DNA of 52,786 nt from an uncultured Clostridia bacterium (GTDB lineage Bacteria > Bacillota > Clostridia > Oscillospirales > Ruminococcaceae). Both the position numbers and the translations under genes were made by a program. Location: contig CANRNN010000012.1 of assembly GCA_947632025.1 (NCBI GenBank), positions 1 to 52,786 on the forward strand, read 5' to 3'. Numbering within the stretch: position 1 is the stretch's first letter; each line of letters begins with the position of its first letter. Shown one piece after another: positions 49,852 to 52,786 of the stretch. The notes under the pieces are model-generated. The model ran no database searches, was not told where the DNA came from, and saw only the letters and a program-made list of their open reading frames with translations.

Positions 49852-50510
49852 AAAAAACAACTAAACTACATACAGCGGTAACTATTCTAATTGTGGTGAT
49901 GATAGTTTTATCTTTCACAAATCTGTTCAAATTTCAGATAAACGGAGAACCGTTGAAACTGGCGGGAATATCCGTTATTGTGGGAATAATAGCCTATTTT
50001 ACCACCCGCAAAACAAATGAAAATAAGTACGACGGATTTAATATTAAAACATTTATCGGCTCGCTTAAAGACAAAAGCGTTATTCTGCTGTTTTTGCTGA
50101 TTATAATAACGAACGTGGCGTGCTTTGTAATCGCAAAATTATGGTTCCCTGCGTATAATGAGCATGTGTTGGCAAGGGCGGGTGATTTTTTAGACTTCGG
50201 TAATTTGCCAAAATTATTTTTGGAACTTGTTGTTTTTGCGCTCGGAGAGGAAATTGCCTGGCGTGCGTTTTTTCAGAAACAAACTTCAAAAATAATGCCC
50301 TTTATACCGTCGCTGATACTCGCATCGGTTATGTTCTCGCTCGGACATTTCAGTTTCGGAATTCCGATTATAGTATTCTATGATTTGTTGTTTGTATTTA
50401 TAGACTCGGTAATTTACGGCATTATATTCAAGAAAACCGACAACGCATGGTGCAGCTTCTTAGCACATTTTCTCGCTAATTTACTTAGCACGATATTGTA
50501 TTGGTTCTAG
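49848..50510 (+). CDS. CPBP-family intramembrane metalloprotease
   Basis: A 220-residue membrane protein with about six helices and the three CPBP/Rce1 motifs: GEEIAWRAFFQ (EExxxR), MFSLGHF (FxxxH) and AHFLAN (HxxxN), which together hold the active-site Glu and His. Bacterial members include bacteriocin-immunity and membrane-protein-processing proteases. Regulation by the overlapping TetR gene suggests a response to an exogenous compound, but neither substrate nor inducer can be read here. Confidence 0.9.
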   Translation: MKKTTKLHTAVTILIVVMIVLSFTNLFKFQINGEPLKLAGISVIVGIIAYFTTRKTNENKYDGFNIKTFIGSLKDKSVILLFLLIIITNVACFVIAKLWFPAYNEHVLARAGDFLDFGNLPKLFLELVVFALGEEIAWRAFFQKQTSKIMPFIPSLILASVMFSLGHFSFGIPIIVFYDLLFVFIDSVIYGIIFKKTDNAWCSFLAHFLANLLSTILYWF

Positions 50511-50533
50511 TTTCAGCTGCTCAAAAAACTATT

Positions 50534-50568
50534 ACAGCCGCAGTAAATATATTGCGGCTGTTGTTTTG
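50534..50568 (+). terminator. Terminator of the TetR/CPBP unit
   Basis: ACAGCCGCA (50534-50542)/TGCGGCTGT (50553-50561), 10-base loop, then TGTTTTG. Confidence 0.75.
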
Positions 50569-50625
50569 ATTGAATTTTGAAAACTTAAATTATTATCAAA
50601 TATGTATTACAAAACGCGTAATTTG

Positions 50626-51384
50626 TCAAATATATTTCTCATATCTGCATTGTTCTTGAACCTTCTCTCCTATCAATGTTATAGCTTGTTTTGGACACAA
50701 GCTTATACAGCGATAGCACATTGTACATTTGCCGCCCGCGGTCGCTTTATTATCTTCAATTTTTATATTTCCCATGGGGCAATTTTTGCTGCACAATCCA
50801 CAGCCAACGCACAAATCACTGATTTTCAATTTATCGGAGTAGTTTGTTGTTTTATTATAAAACCATAATCTTTGCCCGAACAAACCTTTTATATGCGCTA
50901 TAAAACTCAATCCCTCACGTGGATATTTTCCGGCTTTAATTTGTTCTGCTGTTTGTTCAATGCGCCGGTCGGCAGCTTTTACAATCAGTTTGTTTTCTTC
51001 AATGCTCTTTTTTAGCAGTTTGCTGTCACATACCGAATCGGGCATTTTAAGCTGTAAACCGCCAAGTATCACTGCGCCGTATTTCTTTAAAATTCGAGCA
51101 ATACACCCTGTTCCATCGCCGCTGAAAAGTCCCATGGTATTTACGCAAAACACCTTTTCTCCGTTCCATAAAGATGAATTAGTTTTAATAAAATCACGCA
51201 CCATAAACGGCGCATTTGAAAATTGCGTTGGATAGCCGAGTACAACAGTGTCGTGTTTTTTCAATATTTGAATAATATCGGCATATTCTAACGGAAAGCA
51301 CTGCGCTGTCGGATCTAACATTTTGACTAATTTTTCAACGCAATGCTTGGTGTTGCCTGTTCCGCTTAAATATACTCCTACCAT
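50626..51384 (-). CDS. EFR1-type flavodoxin/ferredoxin protein
   Basis: A 252-residue electron-transfer protein. The N-terminal half is flavodoxin-like (VGVYLSGTGNTKHCVEKL, VLGYPTQFSNAPFMVRDFI, FCVNTMGLFSGDG), binding FMN. The C-terminal ~60 residues carry two 4Fe-4S clusters: CVGCGLCSKNCPMGN and CTMCYRCISLCPKQA. This combination is the EFR1 family of anaerobes. GGAGG lies before the ATG on the minus strand. A single-gene unit, convergent with the TetR/CPBP pair; the redox partner is unknown. Confidence 0.93.
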   Translation of the reverse strand: MVGVYLSGTGNTKHCVEKLVKMLDPTAQCFPLEYADIIQILKKHDTVVLGYPTQFSNAPFMVRDFIKTNSSLWNGEKVFCVNTMGLFSGDGTGCIARILKKYGAVILGGLQLKMPDSVCDSKLLKKSIEENKLIVKAADRRIEQTAEQIKAGKYPREGLSFIAHIKGLFGQRLWFYNKTTNYSDKLKISDLCVGCGLCSKNCPMGNIKIEDNKATAGGKCTMCYRCISLCPKQAITLIGEKVQEQCRYEKYI

Positions 51385-51428
51385 TTGCTTATGCCTCCGT
51401 TGAGTTCAAAATTTATCGTTACAACTAT

Positions 51429-51457
51429 ATTTTATCACACTAAAAACTGAATGTCAA
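51429..51457 (-). promoter_or_regulatory. Promoter of the EFR1 gene
   Basis: Minus-strand TTGACA (51452-51457) and TAAAAT (51429-51434), 17-base spacer, about 45 bases before the start. Confidence 0.75.
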
Positions 51458-51873
51458 GTGCAAAAGCTATCTATACCGAAAATAATAGTCATAGAATCTG
51501 AAAATGGCAACTTAGCCAAAAGCAGCTCGTTCGAATCGGGACTAATTTTACTAAATTTCAATTGTTCGCAGTAAGGAGAATCGGTCTTCTTGCTGTTTTT
51601 ATTCAAGTGTTTTTTTACATTTTGTGTTCCGTTCATTTCTTAAATTGCAATCAAGAGTTTTCTGACTTTATTGCTTTTTCTCATCTGCTTTACAAACTTA
51701 ACGATTATTTTTATAGTATTATATCCTAATGATTTTTTGGCATATTTTTTTCTGCCAGTAGGTGGGCAATATCTTTGTACTCGAAATACACTTTCATAGC
51801 AGACAATTTTTGCTTCTCTATTTTGTCGAATTTCTTTCTGATTTAGGATATGGCGGATATTGTTGTCATTCGT

Positions 51874-51906
51874 GTGAAACAACGTGCGCTGTTGTTTCAC
51901 TTTTTT
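51874..51906 (+). terminator. Isolated terminator-like hairpin
   Basis: Perfect 10-bp arms GTGAAACAAC (51874-51883) and GTTGTTTCAC (51891-51900) with a 7-base loop, followed by TTTTTT. No plus-strand gene ends here, so it may mark a lost gene or an unannotated transcript. Confidence 0.5.
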
Positions 51907-52539
51907 AAGTGTGGGATTCGATTTAAGAATGTATACTTAATTGAGGAAAAGTCTGAGAGAAAGGTTATATATGCGAACAGCTGAGAGATTGGGGCAGCGG
52001 TACCGGAAAGACTTTTACTAAGAGCGTTACAGTTTGCTTCGGTGGAGTTTGCAAAAAAATTACGATGTCACGATTGTCAAAATGCTTTGTGGCAGAAGAA
52101 TTTTCGCGTTTTTCAGATTGTATATAAAGCTGTTCTTTTATTCCGTCATAACTTTTTTGTAAAACATAAAGATGTTTAAATGAGCGGCATATGTACAAAA
52201 TATTGATCTCTTTTTGTGAAAACTTACAAAAAAGCGTCGTAAAATTTATATGATCTGACAAAAGCATAACACGTTTCGCAGGATTTTGACATCTTACGCA
52301 TTAAGTATTGAAAAACATACCAAAGTATACTATAATAATTATAGGTTAAAATCATCCAAATAATATGGTATAACTGTATTTTTTCACACCCGACCGCATT
52401 GCTGATTGACAGCTTGCAGATTTTCCGGCATTTTTGTACTGCACTCCTCAAAATTCATCAGTATTACATTACTTTGCCGTTTTGGGAAGTCTGCGTGCGA
52501 TCTTCAGCAGTGAATGTCTAATACATTTGGGAGAGAATT

Positions 52540-52786
52540 ATGACTTCGAAAAAACTTCTTTTTGCTTTAACTGCAGCGATTACGGCAGTGCTGTTTTTGC
52601 TTTCAAATGCTTACGCAAGCGAGAACGTTTTGATGTTTATTTGCCCGCTTGCGGTGAACATTATGACACATATCTCCCTGCGGGAAAGCTGATAGGCGAA
52701 GCAACGTCGCTGCTTATAAGTATCGTTGCGTCACTGTCAAACGGCAATTATACGGGAACGTCCGAATCGGTCCTGATAAACGCCGT
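52540..52786 (+). pseudogene. Start of a secreted protein, frameshifted and cut by the window edge
   Basis: ATG 52540 follows GGGAGAG. The first 29 residues are a signal peptide (KLLFALTAAITAVLFLLSNAYA) ending SENV, but the frame then stops at 52690. The +2 frame continues without stop from about 52628 to the window end with a plausible protein (DVYLPACGEHYDTYLPAGKL, then GEATSLLISIVASLSNGN). One extra T in the run of four at 52628-52631 would join them. It is therefore a recent frameshift or a homopolymer error. The family is not recognised and the 3' end is not in the window. Confidence 0.55.

Larger units (their letters stand above)
51385..52539. other. AT-rich stretch with no convincing gene
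   Basis: About 1.15 kb holds only the EFR1 promoter, one hairpin and several short frames (51454-51636, 51640-51900, 51965-52267 and 52224-52451, all minus) with poor ribosome binding sites and no recognisable domains. It may be decayed sequence; the frames are not listed as genes. Confidence 0.5.

Noticed and set aside
51640-51900. Minus-strand 86-residue frame
   Set aside because: Its start lies in a terminator-like hairpin and the sequence shows no domain; treated as non-coding.
51965-52267. Minus-strand 100-residue frame with a faint LytTR-like look (INILYICRSF)
   Set aside because: The match is only a few residues, the start lacks a ribosome binding site and the frame lacks the rest of the domain.

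Overview
The window looks like a chromosome segment from an anaerobic, spore-forming Clostridia bacterium, most likely of the Ruminococcaceae/Oscillospiraceae type. The support is a Firmicutes-type division and cell-wall (dcw) cluster with a PASTA-bearing penicillin-binding protein, the spore maturation pair spmA/spmB, an AbrB-type regulator with a zinc ribbon, an NPxSG-type sortase substrate, TTG/GTG starts with strong GGAGG sites, and many consensus -35/-10 promoters with 17-bp spacers. Genus cannot be fixed from the sequence alone.

Region 1 (1-9.8 kb) is the right end of a siphovirus-like prophage: end of an unknown gene, a small acidic protein, an array of perfect hairpins, the tail tape measure, the distal tail protein, a tail hub fused to YadA-like beta-roll repeats, a small tail-associated protein, a holin and a GH25 lysozyme with a Cpl-7-like domain. 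It stops beside a tRNA-Gly (9770-9843, minus) whose 3' end faces the prophage, the usual geometry of a tRNA attachment site. Region 2 (9.9-17.6 kb) is host. A minus-strand operon (membrane protein, DUF4097-like protein, YjbQ, YfhO, acetyltransferase) is joined by 1-4 base overlaps, followed by an SGNH lipoprotein, an SCP2-like protein with a histone-H1-like tail, and a secreted SGNH hydrolase.

Region 3 (17.7-26.1 kb) is a ten-gene polyamine locus. It carries speD, speA and speE (the decarboxylated-SAM route to spermidine) together with carboxynorspermidine/carboxyspermidine dehydrogenase and decarboxylase (the aspartate-semialdehyde route). Between the two halves lie a cupin and three related small membrane proteins, the middle one frameshifted. 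A short duplicate of the start of the dehydrogenase gene precedes the third membrane gene. No agmatinase or agmatine deiminase gene is present.

Region 4 (27.1-42.2 kb) is the dcw cluster: mraZ, rsmH, ftsL, spoVD/pbpB-like PBP, murE, murF, mraY, ftsW, murG, murA, divIB/ftsQ, ftsZ. murD, murC, murB and ftsA are absent from it. A 10-bp phased box array lies between the mraZ promoter and mraZ. Region 5 (42.3-48.7 kb) has a membrane protein, an 866-aa protein with a zinc-ribbon-like domain and a long disordered tail, a sortase substrate, abrB, spmA, spmB, a DUF2508-like protein and a 32-residue protein made almost only of Ser, Asn and Gln. Region 6 (48.7-52.8 kb) has tRNA-Ser(GGA) followed by three degenerate hairpin repeats, a TetR/CPBP-protease pair, an EFR1-type flavodoxin/ferredoxin, about 1.1 kb of AT-rich DNA without a convincing gene, and the start of a frameshifted secreted protein cut by the window edge.

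All calls are from reading translations and motifs; no database search was run.
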